Positions 39,501 through 52,465 of a stretch of 64,000 nt of DNA are shown here, piece by piece; position 1 is the first letter of the stretch; every line of letters starts with the position of its first letter. The stretch comes from Echinococcus granulosus (lineage: Eukaryota > Platyhelminthes > Cestoda > Cyclophyllidea > Taeniidae), in the NCBI RefSeq assembly GCF_000524195.1, contig NW_020170398.1, positions 556,102 through 620,101 on the forward strand, in the 5' to 3' direction. A model generated the notes under the pieces. The model had not been told where the DNA came from, made no database searches, and worked only from the letters and a program-made list of their open reading frames with translations. The translations under genes were made by a program, and so were the position numbers.

Positions 39501-40899
39501 TGTGTGTGTATGAATTACTTGAAGTGCTTGTGCTCTGAAGCATTTTCCGAGATGCGCTTATAGACAAATGCGTGGAGTGTAGTGACACGTTGCGGAGTAA
39601 AATCTGAGTTTATTAGTCATACCGAGAGAAAGTTGGGAAAGTCTCACAGCAGGTCAGTCATGGATAAACTTCCGGGGTGTAATTTAGTATGTTCTGCAAC
39701 TGGACTATTATGCGACAGTGTTCATGGTAAACTAAGACTGGATTTTTAAATACGAAGTTCAGAGGAACAGTAGTAAATAATTTCGTAAACGAATCAAACA
39801 ATTCGTTTTGAGAAAACCAAGGTTCATACAAATTAAAACAAATTTGTCAGCTATGTACTGTATAATTAATTGATTGTTTAGTTTCCATTTTTTTTATTTC
39901 TACACATTGTCTTCATTTTAAGGTCACTTTTACAAGGTGATTAGATAAATACCTAATTATTAAGTGTTTAACCAATCTACGGTTTGAAATGCCCCGCCTT
40001 TAGTGTCATCATATCAAACGCAGGATCATGTTGACATACGGTAAGGAAAGTAGTTTTGCTGTCCTCAAACATTGGAAAATCCAATATTTACCCTTTTTAA
40101 TAGAGAATGAGCCATAAGTTTTGGGTATCATAAGCCAGAGATGCCTATTTAAAGGAAATGATTCACTCGCAACAAAGTTAAATAGAACTGGCTAAATCTG
40201 ACACTATTATGCACGGCTTGCCAAAATTTTTGTTCTAAAATCGGCCTATGTTGAATGAGACAACTAAAAAGGAAGAACCGAAGGGAAGGATCAATTAACA
40301 ACACGGGTGTGCTGTGCTCTCAACATCTGCTTCTGGATTTTCCAGTAGTCTGGCTTCTAGGAATTTCAAGTCAACCAATTTACAGGTGGAATGTTAAATG
40401 TAATCTAAAGTGCTTGTTAAATAAATGTACGAAATGTGTGTCTAGTCTTTTTGCCAAATCTGTAGTGTACACTTTGTGGAATTTTGTTCTTTTTGGCAGA
40501 CAGGATTCACACCATGTCACACATCTACAAGAAGTCGGTTTGAGAGAATATTCGGGTATATGCTGGTGCCTTGGATTCATGGTGTAGCCTTTTTGTCTCC
40601 TTCATACACCTTCTTTATTTTGGATTTTTAAATTCTGTTTTCGCTCTTCACTTGCGTGACTCATTTTGCAGGCGTTATATCGCTTTTTTGAAAGAAAATA
40701 CAACAAGAAGAAACAAGTAGAATGTCAATGTTACCGTTCTCGGCCCAGCCATTCTTCACCCCATTCGTTAACTCGGTGACACTTTTGCGGTAAATCTGTT
40801 TAAAATTCTGTTATGATCTAGTGTTTATGTGAGTGAGCCTAAATCCTGTTGTGCTCCCAATCCGAGTCTTCAGGAAAGCAAGCTACAATAGGAAAGTCT

Positions 40900-41220
40900 C
40901 TAGTTGCCGACACATGTGAATAGACAGGGGACAGGCCTCGTGTCTACATGACAGCTGGTCGACCAATGGAGATTTCTGGGGGCACAGGGTGGACCCTAGT
41001 TTCGCAGCATCGATTGGCCTTGATCACATAGTGATTATTAGAACGCTTAAAGTCTATCTGCACATTATCATGGCCGATCAAGGAGATTGGGGGAGATCAC
41101 GATATTCTAGAATGTTAGAAAATTGAACGCGAAAAGAAGGCCTCAAAGAAGTCAAAGTAGGAACGATTTCTGTGGTTGCGGACAGCCCCAGCGAGCGTAT
41201 ATTTGCATTGTGCAGTCAAA
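40900..41220. repeat. Diverged dispersed repeat, copy A (partner at 48130-48480)
   Basis: Shared words in the same order include GATTGGCCTTG (near 41009), TAATGGCCGA/TCATGGCCGA, AGGAGATTGGG and a tract ending in GCGCG or GCG. Many substitutions and indels point to an old repeat. No coding or terminal structure is recognised. Confidence 0.5.
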
Positions 41221-41885
41221 ATCTTTTTTTCATAAAATACAGCGAAATGTGAAGAACAATGAAGATTATACAAAAGAGTAAACGCAATTTAAACCGGAAT
41301 GACGAAATTACAAAAGGCAGTTAAAAATGCTAATGCACTTGCCTATTTGGCACAGGTAAGAAAGAGGGAGGTAATTAGCACAGTTCGTCGTCAACAGCCA
41401 GATTAATATCAAATGACCTACCAAATTTTTTTGTAAAAAAAGCTCGATGGACCATCGATGACAATTAATGACTAATTCTTCTGCCAAGTCTAATGTTAAG
41501 ACGTCTTACTTAAAAGAGAGTAATTTCTCAAAATCAAAAATGTGTGTTATGGGGCTTGAATCACTCCCTAGAGGACAGTTTCATACACATCTGCACTCAC
41601 ATTAAAAATGTATTAGGTGAGGTGGTTGATACTTCGTATTTGTTTGTGCATCCCAAAAATCACCTTTTCACATAGGTATTATTGTTTAAGACGCACTAGA
41701 AGTGCGAATTTATGCTACATCATCGAAATTTGGTAAATGCTGCCTGTTGATTTGCGCTCTATGCCTATCTTTTATTGCAATTGTAAGTGCTCAACGAGAA
41801 ATTGGCTTGCTTTCAGTGTATCACTTTGCTCCTAGAAGCTGCCTTTTCTTTTCTCTTTTGCACGTTTTCATGGCATTACCCAACC

Positions 41886-42317
41886 CTTGTGCCAAGAAAA
41901 GTTTGATAAGCATCGAATGGTAAAACATCAACAGGGCGACATGGAGGCCGAGGATGAGGACGAGACAGCATCCTCCTTCCAATAATAAAGTACAAATCTT
42001 CTCAAGGTTGGGCTTTGCGGCGGTTTGAGGTATGGGGACGTGTTGCTGTGCTGTGTCGTTGGTATAAGAATGGTATCTTCCTCCACTGGCTGGATGGTTG
42101 TGACCAAAAGAGGCGTTTGGCTTGCATAAAATCAAGACATATCGAGCAGCATCGAATCAGGTCGATGGATCTTAGACGCAAATGTTGTTGAAGTCTACAT
42201 GAAGTGAACAATTCGTGATCGAACAATTGCGTCTGCAGTGTGCTATGCGGTACCCACAGAAAGACTAGTCTTGCCCTGTGGAGATGGAGTGATGTCTATT
42301 TTATAAGTAGGGCATGG
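41886..42317. repeat. 430-bp dispersed repeat, copy 1
   Basis: Nearly identical to 50086-50515 over its whole length, starting CTTGTGCCAAGAAAAG and ending GGCATGG. I count only a handful of substitutions and a two-base indel near the end. Flanks on both sides differ, so the borders are sharp. There are no terminal inverted repeats or target duplications that I can confirm. The 74- and ~100-codon minus frames inside both copies are identical by descent but show no known domain. Confidence 0.9.
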
Positions 42318-45300
42318 GTAGCGAGATAGATGGTTTGGAGATAATCTACGGTATGTCTGAGTCATTCATAATCGAAACCACCGGTTTAAATTATTCTAGA
42401 CAAATAGTTACACTACTGTGTACCGTCCCTTCTCCAAATACTCTGCAATTTTTACAAAGGAGCTTTAGAATGGAATCGGAATTCTCAAAACAGACAGATT
42501 AGAACTACATTCATAAAGTTCAATCTGCGTACTGCAATCCAGCGGCGGATTGAAGTAAACTACAAATATAGACTGATATGTCCATAGACTGACATTAATC
42601 CATGCTTCATAAAGCATCCGAACAATGCGACCCTCTAAGTCATTGTTAGGGAGTGATGCAAAATGCCACCTTTCATAAATGCGTTAGGATAGTTTTGCTA
42701 GGTTAGTCTACCATTATCATTTGCCTACCAAACTCAGTATGCACATAGAAACTGACTGTTTTATAATAAACAAATTAGTTACCAATCAGTTTTTGATCCA
42801 GTTTTATCTGAGAAAAAAGACGAATGATGGTGATTATGCGTTTCTAGTATTAGGCTAATCATTCACTCACCCTTCCAATCTATAAAAGCATTTTGCCCAC
42901 AAAAATGTAGGCAAAAAATGCGAATCTTAGAATGGAAATGTATTGTTAAGATGAAAAAGTGGAGGCCAAAAAAATTAAGTTATATTTGCCACCCTGTAGA
43001 TAAAATTTTATTGTGCCTCTTCAGTAAGCCCAGTCTAGAATTAAGTAATGCAATGAACCAATGAAATGGAACAAATAAATGAATGAATTTGCAATATTTT
43101 AGTCGAGCAAATTATAGGGAAGTTAAATATTGCGCTTATGTGATGATAGTGGCAATCCTGTGTTAATGCAACCACAGGCCATGAATTCAACCGAATTGCT
43201 GTGGTGATGGCAAAGATCGCTCAATCTATCAGCCATTACTTCGGCATTGTAAATTTTAAATGCCTTGCAATATTAGCACTGACTCTGAGGGCTTAAAAAT
43301 TCCATTCAAAGATTATTTAGCCGCACACGCGAAGGTGGTAATTCAAGAGAGTCAAAGTAAATAAGGCGCATGGGCCTACTTTAGGCGCTTAACTCGTCCG
43401 GAAGGGTGGCCAAGTGGTTTATAACGCCTCCCCTCCACTTACCCTTACACCTCTCTGTCAGAACATAAAGGTGCGAGCCTGATTGACCGCCTTAACACAT
43501 CATCATAACAGGCTTTTGAAGAGTCTTCTTCTAAACGCATTAAGTCTTTCACCTCCTCCCCCCTCCCCTCACCTTCTCTTCCCATTCCGTGCCCTCTCGT
43601 CAAGACCTTGTGTTAATGCCCACCTGTAATTAGCTAGGCGCCAGGCTATTGTTGGGTTGGGCCATTCATGCAAGCAGAGCACAATCGTAACAAATTAATT
43701 TCACCTTTTCATCTAACTTCTAGGAGCGCTTTCTTAGAAGTCAGTGATTTTTACGCATTCTAATGAGACGCGTAAACTTTCTTTAGCAAGGAAAAGTAAT
43801 GCCAGGAAGTATTTTGATGATCACATCGCGAAGGCTACGAGGGTTTTGGATGAAATACGTAAAAAGAGCCATTACGGTCTTTAATCCATTTTAACTCTAG
43901 AGGCAAACAACCGAACCTAGCTCTTGGACACCTCTCCCTTTCCATCCCACTTTTGTCTCCCAAATGTCCATTCTATTTCGCGCCTATTCGTGTCCACAAA
44001 AAGGCCTTCCTAAAGTGGCTCTAGAGGCGCCAATAAATGCGACCAGTGTATATTTCTGTAATGCAATACCAGAATTGCTATTTAAAGTTATTTTTAAGTT
44101 GATTAGCTACCACGTACTGGACATTTCCCAAATACCATACACACTTAAAGGGAGGGGCTTTTGAACCTCTTCTCATTGCTCTGACTCATCCGGCATATTA
44201 AAATATAGTGGAGGGTCAAAAATAAGTAAAAGGGTTTAAAGACACAATGTGGACTGGTATACCGATGGATTAATGCCATTTCAATAACGGACCCCTAATT
44301 ACACAACGTCTTTGTAGCAGGCTATACCAAAGCCATTGCCTTGGAAACCCACCTTACAGACCTCCCTTCCCTATGGTATTAGCGAGAGTAACTCGAGGAT
44401 AATTGCAAAGATTTCTTACTTCTAGGTAGATGGTTTGATCATAGATGGTTTGGTATAGAAGGTAAGGTGTCCGCTTCGGGCAGCTAAAATTGCTCAAAAT
44501 CGCCGCAGCAGTGTCTAAGTAAATATTTTAATTGCTTGTTAAATGCGGAGCGTCGAGTTCAGGAAGCGGAATGGCGAGATCTGACGAATGAATTTTAGTG
44601 GTCAGTGGAGAGGATCTATTACCTAGTCAAAAATTGACTGTAATTAAAAACTGAAATAAATTGTTAATGAGGTAAAGCAGGAGGGATCAAATAGGGACGA
44701 TATGCTGATAGACTGTTCTAATACTGTGCATGGGTGCTTGGTGGTTCCAGAGGTCTCCCCACTGTTAATGCAAAGCTGTTACCTGACCCCCATTTGTTTC
44801 ATGCGCTTAATTTGGGGGCGGTCCAGCTAAGGAAGGGACACCTACCGGTAGGCGAGAGTTGTCCACATCTCTCACACCATGATTAAGCTACTTTTATGGA
44901 TCAGTATCACCACCACTCATCTAGCATATTTACTACTTTCTATTTTATTCGTAAACTGCTCCATTTTTTGGTTTAAATCTACTTGAATTTTCGGAGACGA
45001 ATTCTCAAAGTGTAATGGTTCGTTAAGACTGAACGCGTAAGCAGTGATGGTTAACGGCTTGCCTGGGACAAATCATACACCCTTCTCTAACACTAAAGAA
45101 ACATTAATTCACAAATTACTCAGTCACTAATGTTGGCTGCTGGTCGTTTGCTTACTAGTAGGTGGGTCAGTTAATTGCCGTCGCCTTTTCTATTCTTTTT
45201 ACAACGCACAGTCAGTATGCACAACTAATACTTGATTTTATAATTGAAAAGCGTCTACAGCATTCTTGGACAGACATTTCCTATTTCATTCACAATATGT

Positions 45301-48120
45301 CAAGCAGTAGTACACCAATATTGGGCATCCCTAAGTCTACAAAAACGGTCCCGTTTTAAATTTTTCGGAGTTTCCCTTCCATCGCGTTTAAATTACAAGC
45401 ATTCTAAAGCATCCGAAAACTCGCGTAACATTCGATTCCCTGATTAGTTATTATCACTTGTAAATAGACCTTTAAAACTCGCTGGAATGGTTGGAAGTTA
45501 AAAATGATAAAGGCAAAATTCTAAAAAAATCCAATTAAGAGCGTTTTCTGGGGTTTTGGACCTTCCTAGCAAATCATCTTCACCTAATAGGAACAATTTA
45601 TATCTTTTTAATGCTAATGCTTGAGCAACCAGATTTGTTAAAGAAAAGAAAATTGGCGAATGAACTTTTACTGTCCTGTTGCAGTAGTGAAATTACCCAC
45701 CTTGCATTAATTCACGAGGTATTCAGTAAAATTGAAATATAGTGGATATTTTTAGACAATAATAATACTTTAAGATGAAAAATACATATATCCATTCAAT
45801 GGCCTTCGCGAATAAAAGAGGGTACAATTTTATGTCTCAACAAATTTCTATCACTAAGCCAGATTACTGTCCTGGACATGAGTAGAACATCGTCTGGGTA
45901 ATATTCCACTAAATCAACTAATTTCGTCATGATGATAATGTTGTTGGTTTTTTATTATTATTCACTATTTATTATTCAAAAAGTACTCACGAATTGACGC
46001 TCCAAATGTCGTGTTAGGAAAAAGTGAAACTAACTAACCTTCTCTTTGATCTGAAGGCATACTGGGAGTATTAAAACTCCACTTATCGCATTGTGCCTAA
46101 CTTTAACATTACATACGGTGACATCTTAGAGGAGCTATGAAAACAGATTTTAGTAGCACAATCAACACTACTGCCGGTATACAGTGATGTGACGTTAATA
46201 CATCCGCTTCTAGAATCTCATAGTAATATTAACCAACATAGCTCTAGATGCCAGATCAAATGTTGCTCAAAAAGTGGGAAAAAAGTGGCATTCCTGCTGA
46301 ACAAAAATATTCTATTCCAGTTTTATTGTTTAAAAATCATCAATCATGGTTGTCGCACAGGATTTGGTGCAAACAAGAACTATAGAAATGACAAAAAAAT
46401 TACCTCACTTATTCATGACCTCAGGGTCAGATGATAAAATTTAGACGTCGATAACATTTGACGTTCGTAGCGAATATGATGGTCCAAATGGAGATTGTCA
46501 GATCAGCACTTCATTTATTGTCTTTTGAATAAAAAAAAAATATTTGGTCTCAACACCTATGTTATAGCTTCCTTATGAGCACAGGAAATGTAAGTGATTT
46601 CAGTACAAATGCCTGGTGGAAATTAAACTCTTAATACCGCTTCCCTTACTTTAAAAAGACTAATCTTTTGAGTAAATGTGTTGAAATTTTAGAAATTTTC
46701 CCATTAAAATAGCCTAGTTAGAGTTTGGCTTTGAATGCACATAACTATTAAATGTATTACCAGCTTAAATGGGAATTTAGGAGTTTAATTTATAAATTTG
46801 CATATTTTCTCCTTCCTTTCGAAACGATTGCTTCTTTTTTAGTCTAGTACTACAAAAATCATTTGTCGTAACAATTCATCAATAAAAACCTGTCCTTTTT
46901 GTATTTTGGACAAAATTGAGGTGTAGCGTATAATTAAAGATGGAAAAGTCTAGAGGAACATGAAAGCTTCCATAAATTAGCACGAGTTCTTGTGACCATT
47001 CCTACTCAGATAACTTGAGATGTTTGTTTAAATATTCTTTATATTAGCAAATCGGCCTATTTGACAAACCTAGTGATGGAAACAACAAATCACCCATCCT
47101 TGATAAGAATAACAATCTCGACTCTTGTATACTTCCTTTTTCAAACAGCACATGATTTCCTTAACAAATCAATCCTTTCCATCAAAAGTATGAAGAGTCC
47201 GGATCCTTAATTTTCCTGAGTGATGTGCGTACTAAATTGCGTTGCAAATAGTTTAACAATACATTCTGAATTTTCACTCAATATCTCTTACATAGAAGAC
47301 AATTTGGTTAATGTCTTTACCACGAAAATGGAAAGGATTATTTTCTAATTATTGAGTAAAGCTTGGTGGGGTTAAGGCTCTCAGTTTAGCCCACCCCAAA
47401 ACCAATATGCAAATGGACTGTAAACCTCCACTCTTTCCCTTCTGAAGGAACGCATGAAGAAAGTTTGATTAACGCTGGAATTAGAGTGGATGAAACTTTG
47501 AAGACGAGATAAAAAGAATAAAATGCAAACTAAATAGGACTTTACTGTACATAATTTATACAGGCATGATTCTAGCCTTAATGAGTAAACTGCACTGAGG
47601 AAGTAGTTGAGGTGGCTATAAAGCAACGCATATTGCCTCCTAAGTTGGGAAACGCAAGAAAATAGAATGTGAAGGTACAACCAATTCTACAAGTGCACCA
47701 AAAAGGGAATACGATAAATTGCCATCTCCAATTCTTTAATTGCTCCAGGAGTAAAGCAGTAGAGACGTTTGAATCACTGATATCCAATTTTGCCACTCTT
47801 TTGCAATATGTTCTTATACAATCGTAGCATGACTCTTTCGTTGATTCGAAAGAGTCCCTTAAAACCATTGCGTTTTTTTTCACGTCTTCTGAGTTTGTAT
47901 GTGAAGAAAATGTGAAACTTACTCCGGCAATCTGTAGGCGAATGCAAAAAAAACCAACCAAACACCGCTTCTCCGCCCACTGTTTATAAGCCTCGCACAG
48001 GTTACGAGGAAATCGTCTGCAAAGTTAAAATACCTAGTTTCGAAAAATATACGTATTTAAAGAGCTCTATGCAGAAGAAAATGAAAGCATCAGACTGTGT
48101 GAACGCGGGTCCTGTCGAGT
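42318..48120. other. AT-rich region without a supported gene
   Basis: Short frames only. The tRNA-like stretch at 43396-43490 is listed separately. A C/T-rich tract lies near 43550-43585. The minus frame 47578-47961 was considered as an exon and not accepted. Confidence 0.45.
43396..43490 (+). repeat. tRNA-like stretch (class II), degenerate
   Basis: TGGCCAAGTGG at 43407-43417 matches the pol III box A of Leu/Ser tRNAs, and GGTGCGAGCCT at 43470-43480 resembles box B. The spacing suits a tRNA with a long variable arm. Acceptor and T stems do not pair, so it is a tRNA-derived pseudogene or SINE fragment, or chance. Confidence 0.3.
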
Positions 48121-48129
48121 TCCCAACTC

Positions 48130-48480
48130 AAACGTCCAAAGAGATAAGGACATCAACTCGAAGTTCTTGACTATCGACCAGTCTAAGTAAGCTAGCTGAC
48201 CGGAGGAGACATTTAGTAGTTCCGTCCTCACTAATTTGCGGTATTTTGATTGGCCTTGGGCTTATCGTAAATTATCAGCACACCGAAAGACTACACCCGT
48301 AGGTGATAATGGCCGAGAGAGTAGGAGATTGGGAATACACTAGACTGTTCGGAAGTTAGGCGCGTAACAAAATGAAATTTTCAGAAAGTCGGAATAGAAG
48401 CGCATTCTGGGATCGCAGTCATCTACAACGTCCACTAGGGCAAATACATTCAAATTTATAAAGTACTGGGCCTAATGTGG
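48130..48480. repeat. Diverged dispersed repeat, copy B
   Basis: Partner of 40900-41220: GATTGGCCTTGGG near 48250, AATGGCCGAGAGAGTAGGAG, then GGAAGTTAGGCGCG. Same orientation and order of blocks as copy A. Confidence 0.5.
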
Positions 48481-50085
48481 TTGTGTTCGTGACCGTTTCT
48501 AAAAAAACTGTCGAAATGTACTTCAAGTTATTTTCACGAAGCTTCCTCTGACGCTGAATCAGTCAAAATGTGTATTTAAAGTGTAGGCAAGCGTAAAATA
48601 GCATTTTTTGGTTACTTGGCAGGTCAGCAGCGAGAGTAAGGCAATGTGTACTGTGAAAGAGTCTGCAGGCTATAACAAATAATATCCTCTGTTACCGGTT
48701 GCATTTCCCACAGTCGCTAGAATGTGGTAGTACTGCAAAGGATCAAAAAAATTAGAACCATTTCTTTATAGCTAAATGTCTCTGCCCACTAAGAGGAGAC
48801 AGTAGTCTGCATCTTCACCTAGATTTATTGTGAAAGCCTAGAGTGTTTTCATGAAGTCTTGAGATCTATCGAGATGTTCCACATAAATAGCCTCAAAGTC
48901 TAGGAAGTCTTCTATTTTTTGCTTATAATGGAGCACAAAGCCACTCATTTTCCACTTAGTACCTGTGGCATTGCTCGATTTTCACATCATTAGGACCATT
49001 TTCAGTTGTTCGTTGACTTGCCTTAATTTATTACTACTTCTCGCAAAGGCTCTAAAACAAAATAATTCTTGAAGGGACGTAACTTCAAAATTGGAGCAAG
49101 TCTGAGCGTATTTTACTCAGTTAAGCAAACAAATCGTCTATTTTAATCATAATTTTTGCCGACCTTTAAATGACTTCCTTATGTTTGCCGTCACTTACAA
49201 AGGGTTAAGGTGGTTAGTCCTTTACCAAACAATAAATGGAAGAATTTAACGCTGGAATAAATTGTTCAAATGTTGGCTAATATTTAAAAATTGAATTCAA
49301 GGTTTTGTTTTAGGCCTCCGGAATACCTTAATGCGAGTGCAAACTTAACATAAATTTCCGGGTAAAAAGGTAAACAGCCCACATACGAATATATTATTGC
49401 TTTTTGTCGATAAGAGTTCTACTTACCTTTAAATTATCTAACTTCGCTATTTTATGAGCACTTCATTTCATTTCGACATTTATACAAATGGGAACACTAT
49501 GCTCAGGTGACAGCAGATTGATAAATTTTACAGACAAAATCCCAAGCATTGACATTCATCCACGTTTTACGCCCATGACTTGAGCTCTCACAATATGTAT
49601 GTAGTCTTTTTCAGGGCAGACAAACGTGCTTTCTTAAAAGCAGCTACACTTTCACTACTTTTATCCATTTTAAGGCATGTCCAAATACTCCTAGTGACTT
49701 AAGTGGAGGCATAAATGCAAAGTACATTTGGTAATTAGAAAAGCCTGCCTAAACTCTATCCTAAATTATTTTTCTACGGGCTAAAATGCCCAGTTTTGAG
49801 AAGCTAATAAAATCTGTAGAAAAGAAATTTGTCAAAGTTTTGCAGATTTTGGGCTCCATTCAATAACGCTGCACTATTTTAAGCCAGGCTATTGTGATCA
49901 AAAAACTTAATGGTAAAGCCTTTTAAGGACTTTATTCACTGATTCGATCAGGGTTAGAGACAGACTGACGAATCCCAATTTCGGTGCAATGCTTTGCCTT
50001 GAGAAGCAAACGATCAAATCTATGTTCTATCCCACCATCACTCAATTGTTTTTCTTTTACACATTTTTTTTGTAATTTTTAAACG

Positions 50086-50515
50086 CTTGTGCCAAGAAAA
50101 GTTTGATAAGCATCGAATGGTAAAACATCAACAGGGCGACATGGAAGACGAGGATGAGGACGAGACAGCATCCTCCTTCCAATAATAAAGTACAAATCTT
50201 CTCAAGGTTGGGCTTTGCGGCGGTTTGAGGTATGGGGACGTGTTGCTGTGCTGTGTCGTTGGTATAAGAATGGTATCTTCCTCCACTGGCTGGATGGTCG
50301 TGACCAAAAGAGGCGTTTGGCTTGCATAAAATCAAGACATATCGAGCAGCATCGAATCAGGTCGATGGATCTTAGACGCAAATGTTGTTGAAGTCTACAT
50401 GAAGTGAACAACTCGTGATCGAACAATTGCGTCTGCAGTGTGCTATGCGGTACCCACAGAAAGACTAGTCTTGCCCTGTGGAGATGGAGTGATGTCTATT
50501 TTATGAGTGGCATGG
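50086..50515. repeat. 430-bp dispersed repeat, copy 2
   Basis: Direct repeat of 41886-42317, offset by exactly 8200 bases for nearly all of its length. Preceded by a T-rich stretch, followed by unrelated sequence. The high identity implies recent mobility or gene conversion. Confidence 0.9.
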
Positions 50516-52465
50516 ATGATGAATAAATATTTTTGAAATAACTATGAGGTGCCAGCTTACTTAACAGGTCTCTTCTCATCAAAAGTGCACCAGTGGTTCA
50601 GGCCTCCAATCTAACACGGAATTTGCGCACCTCTTAGAGGGAATCTCTATTAACCTTCTAGGTTGAATATTTTGAAATCAAATCAAAATTTTACATAAAG
50701 GGTTCAGCTTATTGGGATATTTTACTAATTTTCATTACTTAATTTTAATCTACCATTCGAAACAGACTAAGGCAGCACTACCCTGTTTATTATGGCAGGG
50801 CCATTTGACAAAAAACTGGACTTTCCGGTGCGAAATTATAAAATATAGCCCTTTTAATTTTTTTTTACCTAGCTGTGTTTTACTACTTTGAATTACTGAG
50901 GTTTGTTTTGGGGAGAGGGAGGGGCAGAAGTGACGACCAGGATTAGGAGCTGCCGTGGTCCTGTCGACTGTAGCGGCGGCATGTACAAGCGACCGTCCCA
51001 AGAGTGTCGCCAGCAGAGCTGGACTGGTAGAGAGGATGCCGAAGGTGTGACAAATTGTTACTGCTCCCTCCCTCCCTCCCCTCTACCAACCCACACCCTA
51101 CCCTACCCCACTCGCCGGACAGGGGCAGTTAAACAGTTAAAAACACACTGGGGGTGCTGCTAAATAATTAGGGAAAAAAAAATCTTCACTCACTCACCAG
51201 CTCGCCCTTTGGTCCAAGCTTCTGTGAAATTCATTAGTGCAATGAAAGGCTCCCAAGTGGGCAATTAAGTGGTCCCACTTCTTGATGAAATTAGCTTTTT
51301 GCGCAAAATTTATTACCTAATTAAAGAAACTAAATGTTACAGTGAAGAAGGAGCCGAAATGCAGCCAATAGACCGTTTAAAAATAGTAGTTAACTGAATA
51401 TAACTGTCTAAACGAAAGTCAATCCTGGGTGTATTATCAAGTATAGCAAAAATTTTTTGCTATACAACAAACAAACAAACAAGCAAACAGAGTGGCTCTT
51501 TTGCTTTACTGTCCCTTCGTGGCATTCTGCTACTGTCCAGTCATCCACCTGAATTAACCACAGAAACTTGTCATAATTAACATGGAGTTATTTAGCTGCA
51601 GTCAAATCTGTCAGCCTTCCTCAAAGCAAGAGGAAAAGGTATTGAGCATACTCATTCAAGCTGAGTGGAAACGCGTGCTGGAAAATGCGGTCAAAAAGAC
51701 AAAAATTTGGTAAAAAGCAGATCCTTAAGTCACCAGATTGAGAATTTGATCTGAGAGGATTGAATGACATCAATCAAACGCAAGTCAGCCACGCGGCACT
51801 GTCACTGTGAATGCAGGCGATCCAGAATGGATGGAATGAATCGGCGTGCAGATCTTATTATCCACCTTAGAAGAATGAACAAAGGGTTGCACTGAATGAG
51901 GCTAAGTAAAAAGTAAAAAAGGGAGAAGGAGGGAAGGAGAATTGATCGAATTTCCAAATGCATTTACATTCTTTTGGTCTATTTAAATACCATAGGATAT
52001 TTGGGAGTCACAAAGTTTAGTAAGTTCATTGTGGAAAAACAGACCTTTTACTCGACTTCTAAGAGCAGTTTTATGCAAGTTTAAATATCTGCATTCAAAG
52101 AAACAAAGACCTACATCTTACCATTTTGAAAAAGCAAAAAAACAGAACGTTAGATTGAGGGCTTTTTGATTGATTTGTCATTTGACTGCAAAGAGCGATT
52201 AATGAACGAGTGAGATGGGGTGCATCACATCCCATACACCATAAGTGATCGTAAACTTGGAAGGAAATTTAAGACTACAGTTTAATTTAGAAACAATATT
52301 TACTGATAACTCGATTCAACAAAGTTCACAAAAGGAGATCCTTCAACCACCTTAAGAGCTGAGAAAAGAACCGATTAGCATTCAAGGACACGAGAGCACT
52401 TTCTTTACGAATCGATTCTGTACACAAGGTAAAAAATTCTACCCATTGTATCACACATTCACAAC
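50516..52465. other. Region downstream of MRPS27 without a supported gene
   Basis: A GC-rich C-tract area at 50900-51120 and an AAC-type tandem at about 51466-51488. No splice-consistent coding found. Confidence 0.4.

Noticed and set aside
42002..42226. 74-codon minus frame repeated almost exactly at 50202-50426
   Set aside because: Conserved only because both lie in the 430-bp repeat copies; no domain or start context supports a protein.
47774..47980. Minus frame with RVMLRLYKNILQKSGKIGY, resembling an LYR-motif mitochondrial protein
   Set aside because: The resemblance is confined to a few residues, the frame stops at once, and no partner exon or conserved F/helix pattern follows.
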